Shown here piece by piece: positions 25,002 to 34,969 of a DNA stretch of 41,904 bases. Positions within the stretch are counted from its first letter, which is position 1. Every line of letters starts with the position of its first letter. Made by a program: the position numbers and the translations under genes. Under the pieces are notes generated by a model. The model saw only the letters and a list, made by a program, of their open reading frames with translations. It had not been told where the DNA came from and made no database searches. Source of the DNA: Halothiobacillus sp. 35-54-62 (GTDB taxonomy: Bacteria; Pseudomonadota; Gammaproteobacteria; Halothiobacillales; Halothiobacillaceae); contig NCFS01000023.1 in assembly GCA_002281295.1 (NCBI GenBank), positions 1-41,904 of the forward strand, given 5' to 3'.

Positions 25002-25916
25002 GTGGACCGATTGGATAGTATGCGGCTCTTCATTCGGATTGCCGAATTGGGGAGCTTTTCGGCCGCAGCCCGGCAGTTGAATGTGGCGCGTTCGGTAGTT
25101 ACGCGGCAACTGGTTGCGCTGGAAAAACATCTTGGGATCACACTGCTTGCGCGCAGCACGCGGCAGCTCAGCCTGACTTCGGCGGGTTCGGCTTACCTTG
25201 AAAAATGTCGTGAGATATTACAGTTGGTTGAATTGGCCGAAGCCAATGCGATCGAAGACGAGCAATCACCCCGCGGGCACATTCGGATCACCTTGCCGTT
25301 CTCATTCGGTATCCATCCATTAATGCCGATGTTTGGCGAATTCATGAATGTGCATCCGGAAATTTCACTTGAACTGGAGTTCAGTGATCAGCGGGTCAAT
25401 TTAATTGAGGGCGGCTTTGATCTGGCCATCCGAATTTCAGATCGATTAAATCCCAGCGATGTGGCGCGCAAAATCGGGAAAAGTCGCGAGGTTATTGTTG
25501 CCGCCTCGCGCTATCTTGAAAAAAATGGCCGCCCCAATCATCCCAGTGAATTGACTCATTATGAGTGTTTTGGCTATCTCCTTGCCACCCGGTCGAGTTG
25601 GGCATTCGTCGTCGATGGTGTCCTGCAATGGTTTCCAATCCACGGCAGGCTTCAGGCGACCAGTGGTGATGCCTTGTTGACCGCTGCTATTTCAGGTCTG
25701 GGCATTACCAACGCCCCTATGTTTATGGCTGATCAAGCAATACGAGCAGGTAAGCTCGAGATTTTGTTACCCGAGTTCCCTACATCGGAATTGGGTATTT
25801 ATGCCATTTACCCGAGCAACCGTTACATACCTCACCGAGTGAGTGTTTTGGTCGACTATCTGGCACAACAAATTAAATTAATTGAGTCGCGGTGTGTCGC
25901 AGTGGCAACGTGGTAA
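25002..25916 (+). CDS. LysR-family transcriptional regulator
   Basis: The 304-residue protein has a winged helix-turn-helix at residues about 5-65 (MDRLDSMRLFIRIAELGSFS, AAARQLNVARSVVTRQLVAL) and a periplasmic-binding-type effector domain. It is close to the LysR subfamily starting MDRL-SM-LF. I choose GTG 25002 because it gives that conserved start and has AGAGGGG seven bases upstream; an in-frame ATG further upstream lies within the cytochrome promoter. Being divergent from cytochrome b561 with a shared palindrome, it most likely activates the b561-YceI-dioxygenase operon in response to an unknown, perhaps quinone- or electrophile-type, ligand. Confidence 0.92.
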   Translation: MDRLDSMRLFIRIAELGSFSAAARQLNVARSVVTRQLVALEKHLGITLLARSTRQLSLTSAGSAYLEKCREILQLVELAEANAIEDEQSPRGHIRITLPFSFGIHPLMPMFGEFMNVHPEISLELEFSDQRVNLIEGGFDLAIRISDRLNPSDVARKIGKSREVIVAASRYLEKNGRPNHPSELTHYECFGYLLATRSSWAFVVDGVLQWFPIHGRLQATSGDALLTAAISGLGITNAPMFMADQAIRAGKLEILLPEFPTSELGIYAIYPSNRYIPHRVSVLVDYLAQQIKLIESRCVAVATW

Positions 25917-26044
25917 TGTTCGGTTCGGGTAAAATGGGCATGTCATATTTTGCGGGCGACATCCACTGAAAATTGCCTCGGGGAACGGGAAATCAGGCAA
26001 GTCATACCAGCTTTCTCAATTGAACCGCAACGGTATTGGGCGTT

Positions 26045-26455
26045 TTATGACGCCCCCTGAAGCGATGCAATCAGCGGGCAGGAAACCGTTCCTGTCCGTC
26101 CATGGCAAGCGCGTACCAGTTCGGACAGCGCAGTTTCCATTCGCGCCAGATCGGCCATTTTTTTACGCACAACCTGGAGCTTGTGTTCGGCCAGGTTGCT
26201 CGCTTCGTCGCAGTGAGTCCCTTCGCTCAATCTGAGCAGTGCGGCGATTTCCTCCAGGCTAAAACCCAGATTTTGAGCCGATTTCACGAACTGCAACCGG
26301 GTTACGTCTGCCGATCCATATCGGCGAATGCTGCCGTACGGTTTGTCCGGCTCCAGTAACAAGCCTTTGCGCTGGTAGAACCGGATGGTTTCCACATTGA
26401 CCCCGGCCGCCTTGGCAAAAGCGCCAATCGTTAGATGCTCATCAATAGGCTGCAT
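26045..26455 (-). CDS. merR: Mercury resistance regulator MerR
   Basis: A 136-residue metal-responsive activator/repressor. The N-terminal winged helix '[23 protein letters not shown]' is followed by the long dimer helix, and the three mercury ligands are at C82, C117 and C126 (THC, RACHG, VSCPL), the same positions as in Tn501/Tn21 MerR. It is divergent from merT and shares the promoter at 26461-26491, which it unwinds when Hg(II) binds. Confidence 0.97.
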   Translation of the reverse strand: MQPIDEHLTIGAFAKAAGVNVETIRFYQRKGLLLEPDKPYGSIRRYGSADVTRLQFVKSAQNLGFSLEEIAALLRLSEGTHCDEASNLAEHKLQVVRKKMADLARMETALSELVRACHGRTGTVSCPLIASLQGAS

Positions 26456-26460
26456 ATCGC

Positions 26461-26491
26461 TTGACTCCGTACATGGCTACGGGGATAAGTT
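26461..26491 (+). promoter_or_regulatory. mer operator-promoter (19-bp spacer)
   Basis: TTGACT (26461-26466) and TAAGTT (26486-26491) are separated by exactly 19 bases, the overlong spacer typical of MerR-activated promoters. Within it CCGTA-CATGGC-TACGG (26467-26482) is a perfect palindrome. This drives merTPA; merR is read the other way. Confidence 0.93.
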
Positions 26492-26528
26492 TGCACCTCT
26501 AATCTGAGATTCGAAAGAGGAGATCATC

Positions 26529-26885
26529 ATGTCACAAGAGAAAACCGGGCGCCTGCCGCTCATCGGCGGCGTCATCGCGGCCATCGCAGCCTCCCTGTGT
26601 TGCGTTGGCCCATTGGTTCTGGTCATGCTCGGTGTGGGCGGTGCCTGGGTCAGCAATTTCGCACTACTGGAGCCATTCCGACCCTATTTTCTCGGGGCCG
26701 CCCTCATCGCCCTGTTCTTCGCCTGGAAAAAGATCTACCGCGTTCCGGCTGGAACCGTCTGTACGCCGGGCTCTCTGTGCGCCATGCCCCAGACTAACCG
26801 AATCTACAAGGTGCTGTTTTGGGTTGTCGCGGTACTCATCACGCTTGCCATGATCTTCCCTTATCTTGCCCCGTTATTTTATTGA
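26529..26885 (+). CDS. merT: Mercuric ion transporter MerT
   Basis: The 118-residue inner-membrane protein brings Hg(II) into the cytoplasm for reduction. It has three membrane helices, the first with the C24-C25 pair (SLCCVGP), and the C78/C84 cytosolic pair in 'VCTPGSLCAMP', all as in the known family. AGGAG precedes ATG 26529. It is the first gene after the mer promoter. Confidence 0.95.
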   Translation: MSQEKTGRLPLIGGVIAAIAASLCCVGPLVLVMLGVGGAWVSNFALLEPFRPYFLGAALIALFFAWKKIYRVPAGTVCTPGSLCAMPQTNRIYKVLFWVVAVLITLAMIFPYLAPLFY

Positions 26886-26896
26886 GGTGCTTCGCC

Positions 26897-28836
<1,940 letters not shown>

Positions 28837-28939
28837 GTTCGACGTGCTGCCAGCAGCCCGCCCGCTTGTGGTTCCCGCCGAAGCCTTTGAGGCTACGCAG
28901 ATACAAAAAGCACGGGCCAAAGCTTCAATGGTGTTGATT

Positions 28940-29240
28940 GTCCCTCAAGCGGATCAACCAATCCGCAGTGCCGGGTCATGCAGGTATCGCACAGTGGGTT
29001 TTATGGCTGTCTGACGCGCAGGCCGAGTCCCCGGACTCAAGCCAGTCAAATCCCCAGGGCTCCTGTTTCAGGATAGCTTCCACTGCAGTGATCGAACCTA
29101 TGACGCTCCCCCCGTGTCCAGCGAGGATTTCCAGCGACTGCTTACGGATCAGGGGATTACCTGCAGCATGAGTCGGAAGGGGGAATGTTGGGGCAATACC
29201 GCCATGAGCGTTTCTTCTTCACTCTGAAAATCGAGTGGAG
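28940..29240 (+). pseudogene. Degenerate IS3-family transposase (orfB) remnant
   Basis: Translation from 28960 gives 'QCRVMQVSHSGFYGCL' followed by 'RRPSPR', the N-terminal part of an IS3 OrfB, ending at a TAG near 29073. From about 29078 a frame reads 'SSEDFQRLLTDQGITCSMSR' and KGECWGNTAM, the conserved region before the third catalytic residue. The next bases, in a shifted frame, read 'RHERFFFTLKIEW', which matches the M-E-R-F-F-xx-L-K block. So about 130 residues between the parts are missing and there is at least one frameshift. No clear terminal repeats or target duplication are seen. It lies just after merA. Confidence 0.8.
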
Positions 29241-29410
29241 GGTTTTACCCCGTTTTCACGGACACTTTTTGGACTTCTTTGGACTTCCCACGGTATGGTG
29301 AAAGCGGGTCGAATTGGCGTCATAATCAGCCAACTAGAAAATTTTGATGTTGATGGGAAAAAAAGTATTTGCCATCTTGTCTCATTTAAAATAGGCTGGG
29401 CCAAAGATTC

Positions 29411-29424
29411 ATACCGGTTGGTAT
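29411..29424. promoter_or_regulatory. Palindromic operator upstream of the TetR gene
   Basis: ATACC-GGTT-GGTAT (29411-29424) is a perfect inverted repeat 20 bases before the TetR-family start, and its right half matches the palindrome upstream of the next gene. It is likely the autoregulatory site. Confidence 0.65.
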
Positions 29425-29443
29425 CTAGAGAGCAATAGTCCTG

Positions 29444-30049
29444 ATGAGTCACCTTGGCCCCGATCAAACCCGTACAAAAATCCTGCTGGCTGCCGCTGCC
29501 GAAATTCATCGACAGGGTTTTCAGGCGGCCAGCATCGCCCATATTCTGGCCGATACGGGGTTAACCAAAGGCGCGCTCTATCATCACTTCCCATCCAAAC
29601 AAGCTTTGGGTCTGGCCGTGGTAGATGAAGTGGTATTGATTGGGTTGGAGGCACGATTGCTCACCCCCCTGCGCGAAGCGGACGAACCGCTCGATACCCT
29701 GCTTGCCTATATGGATAGCCGCATTCATGTGATGACCGACGATGCCTTTAAGCTTGGTTGCCCGCTCAATAACCTGGTGCAGGAAATGAGTTTGGTTGAT
29801 GATGAGTTTAAAGCGCATCTTGATCACATTTTGCAAACCTGGCAGGCGGTAATTGAACACACCCTGATTCGTGGGCAGGAACAACACCGCATTCGCGGGG
29901 ATGTGGACTGCAATGCCGCCGCCTTGTTTATTGTGTCGGCCTGGGAAGGCTGCTGGGGCATGGCGAAAAATCGCCAATCGGCACATACCTTTCGGCTGTG
30001 CATGACCCAGCTTCAGCAATTTGTGTTGAGCCTCGCGCCCCGTGCGTGA
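29444..30049 (+). CDS. TetR/AcrR-family transcriptional regulator
   Basis: The 201-residue protein has the TetR helix-turn-helix at residues about 10-55 ('TRTKILLAAAAEIHRQGFQ', 'GLTKGALYHHFPSKQALG'), followed by a helical ligand domain with the 'GCPLNNLVQEMS' stretch common to the YxaF/LmrA-type branch. ATG 29444 lacks a strong ribosome binding site. It is followed by an AhpD-like gene and an EamA transporter on the same strand; matching palindromes precede it and the AhpD-like gene, so it probably represses both. Confidence 0.9.
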   Translation: MSHLGPDQTRTKILLAAAAEIHRQGFQAASIAHILADTGLTKGALYHHFPSKQALGLAVVDEVVLIGLEARLLTPLREADEPLDTLLAYMDSRIHVMTDDAFKLGCPLNNLVQEMSLVDDEFKAHLDHILQTWQAVIEHTLIRGQEQHRIRGDVDCNAAALFIVSAWEGCWGMAKNRQSAHTFRLCMTQLQQFVLSLAPRA

Positions 30050-30154
30050 TGCAACGCCCCGAACCGGATCAGGCCACAAAACACGTGCGGCCTTGATCGG
30101 TAGATCGCGCCCAAGTTCATCTGAACCCACGCGCGTTTTTTGAGCGAATAGTGC

Positions 30155-30172
30155 ATACCAAACGGTTGGTAT
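30155..30172. promoter_or_regulatory. Palindromic operator upstream of the AhpD-like gene
   Basis: ATACCAA (30155-30161) and TTGGTAT (30166-30172) are perfect inverted repeats around ACGG. The right half CGGTTGGTAT is shared with the site upstream of the TetR-family gene. It lies 41 bases before the start codon, positioned to block transcription. Confidence 0.75.
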
Positions 30173-30212
30173 ATTTGTGGTTTGTTTTTATTCGAGTGGA
30201 AGGAGAAGCATC

Positions 30213-30746
30213 ATGTCGTTAATCAAAATCATCCCGCCAGAACACGCCCAAGGCTTACTGGCCGAAACCTACCAAGAAATTCAACACACGTTTGGCAGCA
30301 TTCCCAACGCCATGCAATTGGGCAGCGCAAGCCCCCATCTATTAAGTGCTCGTTGGCAGGCCACTCGCTATTTTCGAGAACATCCGACACTCAGCATGGC
30401 GCTGCAAGCCACCATCCGCATGTTGGTTTCAGCGGAAAACGACTGTGATTATTGCGTCGATTTCAACGCGAGTATGCTCATCAACTATTGTGGTCAAACC
30501 TTGGAACAAGTGACTGCCACGCGACAAGACCCAAGCCAAACGCCATTACCCGCCAAAGACAAATCCCTGCTGTCGTTTGTGCTCAAAGCCCTGCACACCG
30601 CCGCCGCCGTGAGTGCCGATGACATTGCAGAATGCCACGCGCTGGGCTGGACGGATGGTGATATGTTGGATGCCGTCACACTGGCTGCCAATAATCGTGC
30701 CGTGGATATGATTCTCAATACGTTTAAAGTTGAACGGGATTTTTAA
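30213..30746 (+). CDS. Carboxymuconolactone decarboxylase/AhpD-like protein
   Basis: The 177-residue helical protein is a member of the AhpD-like superfamily. The redox motif is C-D-Y-C (C78, C81) after an acidic residue (SAEND), as in peroxidase-related AhpD enzymes. The histidine normally three residues after the second cysteine is replaced by Asn85, which might weaken proton relay. ATG 30213 has GGAG upstream; an upstream in-frame start lies in the operator. Control by a TetR protein next door suggests induction by an electrophile or oxidant. Confidence 0.85.
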   Translation: MSLIKIIPPEHAQGLLAETYQEIQHTFGSIPNAMQLGSASPHLLSARWQATRYFREHPTLSMALQATIRMLVSAENDCDYCVDFNASMLINYCGQTLEQVTATRQDPSQTPLPAKDKSLLSFVLKALHTAAAVSADDIAECHALGWTDGDMLDAVTLAANNRAVDMILNTFKVERDF

Positions 30747-30812
30747 TTCGTCAATAAAACGGTAGGCAAGTCATCTTGTCTACCCAACCCCCACGGCTAC
30801 TCAGGAAAACTC

Positions 30813-31700
30813 ATGAATCTTGCTGGCGTTTATGCCTTGGTGATACTTGCGGCCTTTTTTGGCGGGGCGAATATCGTGTTGGCAAATTTTGTCTTGGCGG
30901 ATTTTAGCCCGCAATGGACGGCGGCATTACGGTTCGGGCTTGCTGCTCTGATTTTGCTTGGCATCGCTATTGGGCAAAAAGCACCGTTACGCTTGCTGAT
31001 CGGGCAACATCTCACCGGTTATCTGACTTTAGGTTTGGTCGGCATAGCCGGATTCAATCTACTGTTTTTTTTCGCCATGACCAGCACGACCATCGATAAT
31101 GCCGCACTGATTATGGCCACCAACCCCCTTATGACCACGATCCTGGCGGGGCTTGTTTTGCGTGAGCACCCCGGTTGGCAGCGACTGATTGCGCTACCCG
31201 TGGCATTGGTGGGCGTGGCGGTGGTGATTACCCATGGCAACCTAACCCATCTACTCAGCCAGCATATCGTGCTGGGCGATTGGCTGATGATCGCCGGCAA
31301 CCTATGTTGGGCAGTTTACAACGTGCTTAATCGGCGGTTGCTGCCGACGGGAATCAGCCCGATAGCCAATACCGCGCTCATTGTGACGGCAGGTGCGCTG
31401 ATTTTAATCATCATTGCTGCGTTCGACCCTACCGGGATGAGACATGCACCAAACAGCACCGCCCTGCTTGCGCTCACGGGCATCATCCTTGGCGGCACGG
31501 TATTGTTTTATCTGTTTTGGACAATCGGGATTGCGCGCCTCGGCGCTGGGCGCACCGCACTTTTTTTAAATTTGGTGCCGGTATTCGCGATGTTAACCGC
31601 CATTACCGTGGGCGTACGCCCAACCTCAATGCAATTGCTCGGCGGGGCGATTGTGTTTGGCGCCACGCTCATCAGCATGATTCCCAATCGAAAAACATAA
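30813..31700 (+). CDS. DMT-superfamily EamA-type transporter
   Basis: The 295-residue inner-membrane protein has ten hydrophobic segments in two EamA repeats, the first starting 'ALVILAAFFGGANIVLANFV' and the second 'LGDWLMIAGNLCWAVYNVLN'. Family members export amino acids, metabolites or drugs; the substrate is not evident. It follows the AhpD-like gene by 66 bases on the same strand and probably belongs to the TetR-controlled unit. Confidence 0.88.
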   Translation: MNLAGVYALVILAAFFGGANIVLANFVLADFSPQWTAALRFGLAALILLGIAIGQKAPLRLLIGQHLTGYLTLGLVGIAGFNLLFFFAMTSTTIDNAALIMATNPLMTTILAGLVLREHPGWQRLIALPVALVGVAVVITHGNLTHLLSQHIVLGDWLMIAGNLCWAVYNVLNRRLLPTGISPIANTALIVTAGALILIIIAAFDPTGMRHAPNSTALLALTGIILGGTVLFYLFWTIGIARLGAGRTALFLNLVPVFAMLTAITVGVRPTSMQLLGGAIVFGATLISMIPNRKT

Positions 31701-32310
31701 GGACATACTCAGCTGGTGGGGCTGCGCATTCGATCTTAAAAGATTCGCCATCGAACGGGTCAATAAAACTCTGCGATTCCTCAAAATCTGACCGTCAAGA
31801 CGATTTCGCTGGACGCTTACGGACGTCCGACGGACTCATCATGGAGCTATTTTCGCCAAAATAAACCACGTCACAATCAGGGTACGGAAGTCATAGGCCT
31901 GATTCCGCGCGCTTCTGTACCAAGGCGCTCATTGATATGATGCTTGATCGTGGTCACTGAGACCTGACCCTATTCCCTGCCGTTGGCAGGGCAGGGCTGC
32001 TTTTTAGGGGATGAGTGTCCACAACGGGTGCTTGAACAACATAATAGGCATGACCGGAATCCTTTGGCGTAAGGGATACTTCCCCCAAATCCTAACCTGA
32101 GCCGGGGTGTTCCTCAAGCTGAAATCAATTGATTTTCATTCAATCCAACAGGGTTGATTTCAGTCGCATTAAAATATGAGAATTCGTTAATTTTCTTACC
32201 TGCTTATTCTGTTAATTTCATTAATTGCTTATGGGATATAAAAGTTTTATTTCCTATATAAGCCCTATTTGCTTAATCTGAACCTCGCAGATCAATCACG
32301 AGGATGGAAA
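31701..32310. other. Gene-poor stretch with a 10-bp inverted repeat
   Basis: No convincing gene is present. CCTGCC-GTT-GGCAGG (31976-31990) is a tight hairpin followed ten bases later by TTTTT, possibly a weak terminator. CTGAAATCAA (32119-32128) and TTGATTTCAG (32154-32163) form a perfect ten-base inverted repeat with a 25-base spacer, about 150 bases before the DsrE-like gene. The DNA from 32165 to 32275 is AT-rich and likely contains that gene's promoter. Confidence 0.5.
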
Positions 32311-32760
32311 ATGAAACGTATTTTATTGCCTTGCTTACTCGCCGTTCTTGGCGTTTTTATTCTTCAATCCGGCACGGTTTTCGCCGATGGAAATCATAAA
32401 AAACATAGCGTCGTTTATGAACTCGACAGCGCCGACCTTGCCCATGAAAAAGCCACATTGAATAACATCAGCAATCACATCAAATCGCCATCCGGGCCAT
32501 CCACTCGAATATATCTGGTTATCCATGGTGGTGGTTATCACTTACTGACGAGCGCTAAAACCGATCCGCAATTGCAGGCTAACATTGATAACCTGAAACT
32601 CAGTGGTGTCAAAATCAAAGTGTGCAATAACACGCTGGAAAGCAACCACCTGAACTACAAAACAGATATGTATGATGTTCATAAGGACGATATTGTCCCT
32701 TCCGGTGTTGCCTATATAACGGATAAACAGTTCGAGGGATGGGCGTACATGCATCCCTGA
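32311..32760 (+). CDS. Exported DsrE-family protein
   Basis: The 149-residue product has a signal peptide (MKRILLPCLLAVLGVFILQ, ending F-A-D) and a DsrE/DsrF-like domain. The family features 'RIYLVIHGGGYHLL', the 'VKVCNNTLESN' block with the single conserved cysteine, and the C-terminal 'VPSGVAYITDKQFEGWAYMHP' are all visible. Relatives bind or carry sulfane sulfur, and exported forms occur in sulfur-oxidising bacteria. ATG 32311 has GAGG eight bases upstream. It is divergent from, or convergent with, a broken thioredoxin-like gene, which suggests a small sulfur-redox locus. Confidence 0.88.
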   Translation: MKRILLPCLLAVLGVFILQSGTVFADGNHKKHSVVYELDSADLAHEKATLNNISNHIKSPSGPSTRIYLVIHGGGYHLLTSAKTDPQLQANIDNLKLSGVKIKVCNNTLESNHLNYKTDMYDVHKDDIVPSGVAYITDKQFEGWAYMHP

Positions 32761-32773
32761 TCAGGAAACTTAT

Positions 32774-33362
32774 TCACCCGCCGCGGTCCTCAACTGACAC
32801 TGCGCGTCCTGACGCGCTTGATGGGGCAAAGGGCCTACGGTTTTCGTCGCCATATGAAAATTCCGCATTCCGATAATCACATTGACTCCGTCCGCATCTG
32901 CCGGACCGATCCTGCAATCCCGGCCCATTGGCACTACCGTTGCAGAATTTCTGTCCTGGGTTCTTCGCGCAGTCGGTGGCCAGATTGATATCTTTGTTGA
33001 GATAGTAGTCGTAATAATTGATGGCGGTGCCTTGGATCGCGGTAATGCGCGACCCATCGGGGGCAACGAACAGCACTAGGGTACCCCCCGAACAGCTAAT
33101 TTATTGGCCAGATCCAGATAGGGATAGTCGTGTTTTTGGCTATCGCGTCCAATGTACGGGTTGTCGGCGTCGATCTGTACCCGTCGGATGAGCAGCCGGT
33201 CTTCGAAGTCCGGATCCAGTCGCATGGGAATAATGAATTGATCGTCCGGGATATTCGTTAAATTGTCGACAAACATGACCTTGGCAACGGGTGCGGCCGT
33301 TTGTCAGGTTTTGTTAGTGTTAGCCAATGCTGGGACGCTGGTCAGCGCGATGGCGATTAAGC
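32774..33362 (-). pseudogene. Secreted thioredoxin-like protein, broken by stop and frameshift
   Basis: Reading on the minus strand, the frame from 33362 gives a signal-peptide-like 'GLIAIALTSVPALANTNKT' followed by TGA (33304-33306), then in the same frame 'PVAKVMFVDNLTNIP', 'IIPMRLDPDFEDRLLIRRVQ' and KLAVRGV. At the run of six G (33089-33084) the frame changes and continues as LFVAPDGSRI and 'GTAINYYDYYLN'. This V-R-G...LF-DG pattern is the second half of a thioredoxin-fold (SoxS/TlpA-like) domain; the usual C-x-x-C is not seen. No start codon is found upstream. The function is inferred only; confidence in the family is moderate. Confidence 0.6.
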
Positions 33363-33412
33363 CTGACCCTTCCGTTAATCGAGCATCAGTTCAAGGTCGT
33401 GTGGTAGGGGAT

Positions 33413-33452
33413 GCCGCCTGCTCCTGATCAGTGCTGAGCAGGAGCAGGCGGC
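33413..33452. repeat. Perfect 14-bp hairpin
   Basis: GCCGCCTGCTCCTG (33413-33426) and CAGGAGCAGGCGGC (33439-33452) are perfect inverted repeats around a 12-base loop. There is no T run on either side, so it does not look like a standard terminator. It overlaps the end of a helix-turn-helix-like frame on the minus strand. Confidence 0.7.
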
Positions 33453-33547
33453 CAAGGATGTCTCAACAGCTGGTACACCTGTTGTCGCTTATTAATCAGC
33501 TGGTGCAAAGAAACCCGAGAGATGCCCAGGGCTTTGGCAGCTTCCAA
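33428..33547 (-). pseudogene. Helix-turn-helix regulator fragment
   Basis: A 39-codon frame (TTG 33547 or open up to 33571, TGA at 33428) reads 'LEAAKALGISRVSLHQLI' followed by NKRQQVYQLL. The A-x-x-L-G-I-S-R-x-S-L core is a clear helix-turn-helix of Fis or Xre type. No start or N-terminal part is found, so it seems to be the tail of a lost regulator. It sits beside the cfa gene end. Confidence 0.4.
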
Positions 33548-33749
33548 CAGGTAAGGAAGCCAGAAGAAAATTTACTCACGATATATTTCATGGGTGGCAG
33601 CCTTGGTGTGCTGCCATAACCTAGCGATAGCCTAGATTTAAAGGCCCCCTTTTTTAGGCTGGCTTAACCCCCATGAGGGGGTAATCTAATACAGCCATGT
33701 CCAGGGCAGGTCTCGAACTCACTTACCCGATAGTGTACAGCGCTGCCAA

Positions 33750-34922
33750 TCAACGTACTGAACGATAGATGGATGGGCGCTGGCGGTTGCCCAACACTAT
33801 TTGCCACAATTGACCTTGTCCCGAGCGAAAAAATCCCGCACACATCAGTAAATAATATTTCCACATACGGTAAAAGCGTTTGCCATATTTCTCTGCCAGG
33901 TTGGGCCATGCGCGGTCGAAATTTCCCCACCAGGCCATCAGAGTGCGATCGTAATCCGAGCCGAAGTTGTGCCAGTCTTCAATGACGAAGCGACGCTCTA
34001 CCGATGCGGTAATTTCCTTTGCCGAGGGTATTTTCCCGTTAGGGAATATGTATTTGTCGATCCATGAGTCTGTTTTTGGTGAGGTGATGTTGCCGCCAAT
34101 CGTGTGCAGCAGAAATAGGCCATCGTTTTTGAGCGTCCGTTGCACTACGTCGAAGTAGGCTGAGTAATTCTTCGGTCCGACGTGCTCAAACATGCCAACT
34201 GAAACGACTTTGTCATATTGTTCAGACAGGTCTCGATAATCCATGAGCTTGATGGTGACGGGAAGACCGTCACACCGTGTTTGAGCGAACTGCATCTGCT
34301 CCTTGGAGACGGTAATACCCACCACCTCGACGCCGTAGTGCTTCGCGGCGAAATGTGCCAGGCCGCCCCAGCCACAACCAATTTCCAGAAGCCGTTCGCC
34401 GGGCTGCAATTCCAGTTTGCGACAGATCAAATCAAGCTTGTCGAATTGTGCCTGAGCCAGGTTGGTCGCCTCTTTCCAGTAGCCGCACGAATAACTCATG
34501 GAGGGATCAAGCATGGCTTCGAATACATCATTGCCAATATCGTAATGATGCTCGCCTACTTGAAAGGCCCGGCTACTGGATTGCAGATTGAACAGACTGT
34601 GGCGAAGAATTTCGCCCAGAAGACGCAACCGTGTCCACTGATCGATTTTCTCGTCAATTTCGGCATCCAGTAGTCGATGAAACAGGGCGTCTAACTGATC
34701 GCAGTCCCACAGCCCATCCATGTAGGCTTCACCGAAGCCAAGTGAACCTTGATTGAGAATCCTGGCATAAACGCGCTCGTCATGTACCTGAATATCCCAA
34801 GGCGCGTCACCATTAAACCGGACACCCGCCTCCGCAGCCAGTTCGCCCAATATGGCAGGCGGTACCGATTGAACTGTGCGATCAGAGTGTAGAGACAGAT
34901 CTGCATTGGCGATTCGCAGCAT
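33750..34922 (-). CDS. cfa: Cyclopropane-fatty-acyl-phospholipid synthase
   Basis: The 390-residue enzyme adds a methylene group from S-adenosylmethionine to unsaturated acyl chains in membrane phospholipids, a stationary-phase and acid-stress adaptation. The SAM-binding motif LEIGCGWGG lies at residues 179-187, preceded by 'HHYDIGNDVFEAMLDPSMSY' (125-144), with the conserved C-terminal 'FFRSGQGQLWQIVL' helix. ATG 34922 has GGAGG eight bases upstream. Length fits Cfa. It appears monocistronic, downstream of a PAS-domain gene on the same strand. Confidence 0.95.
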   Translation of the reverse strand: MLRIANADLSLHSDRTVQSVPPAILGELAAEAGVRFNGDAPWDIQVHDERVYARILNQGSLGFGEAYMDGLWDCDQLDALFHRLLDAEIDEKIDQWTRLRLLGEILRHSLFNLQSSSRAFQVGEHHYDIGNDVFEAMLDPSMSYSCGYWKEATNLAQAQFDKLDLICRKLELQPGERLLEIGCGWGGLAHFAAKHYGVEVVGITVSKEQMQFAQTRCDGLPVTIKLMDYRDLSEQYDKVVSVGMFEHVGPKNYSAYFDVVQRTLKNDGLFLLHTIGGNITSPKTDSWIDKYIFPNGKIPSAKEITASVERRFVIEDWHNFGSDYDRTLMAWWGNFDRAWPNLAEKYGKRFYRMWKYYLLMCAGFFRSGQGQLWQIVLGNRQRPSIYRSVR

Positions 34923-34969
34923 GGGAAATCCTCCATAATTGGCGAGAACTATTATTCATTTAGGGAACC

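Noticed and set aside
31672..31842. A minus-strand reading with protein-like text (SFIDPFDGESFKIEC) interrupted by TGA
   Set aside because: It overlaps the end of the EamA transporter gene in antisense, has no ribosome binding site and an in-frame stop, so it is more likely chance.
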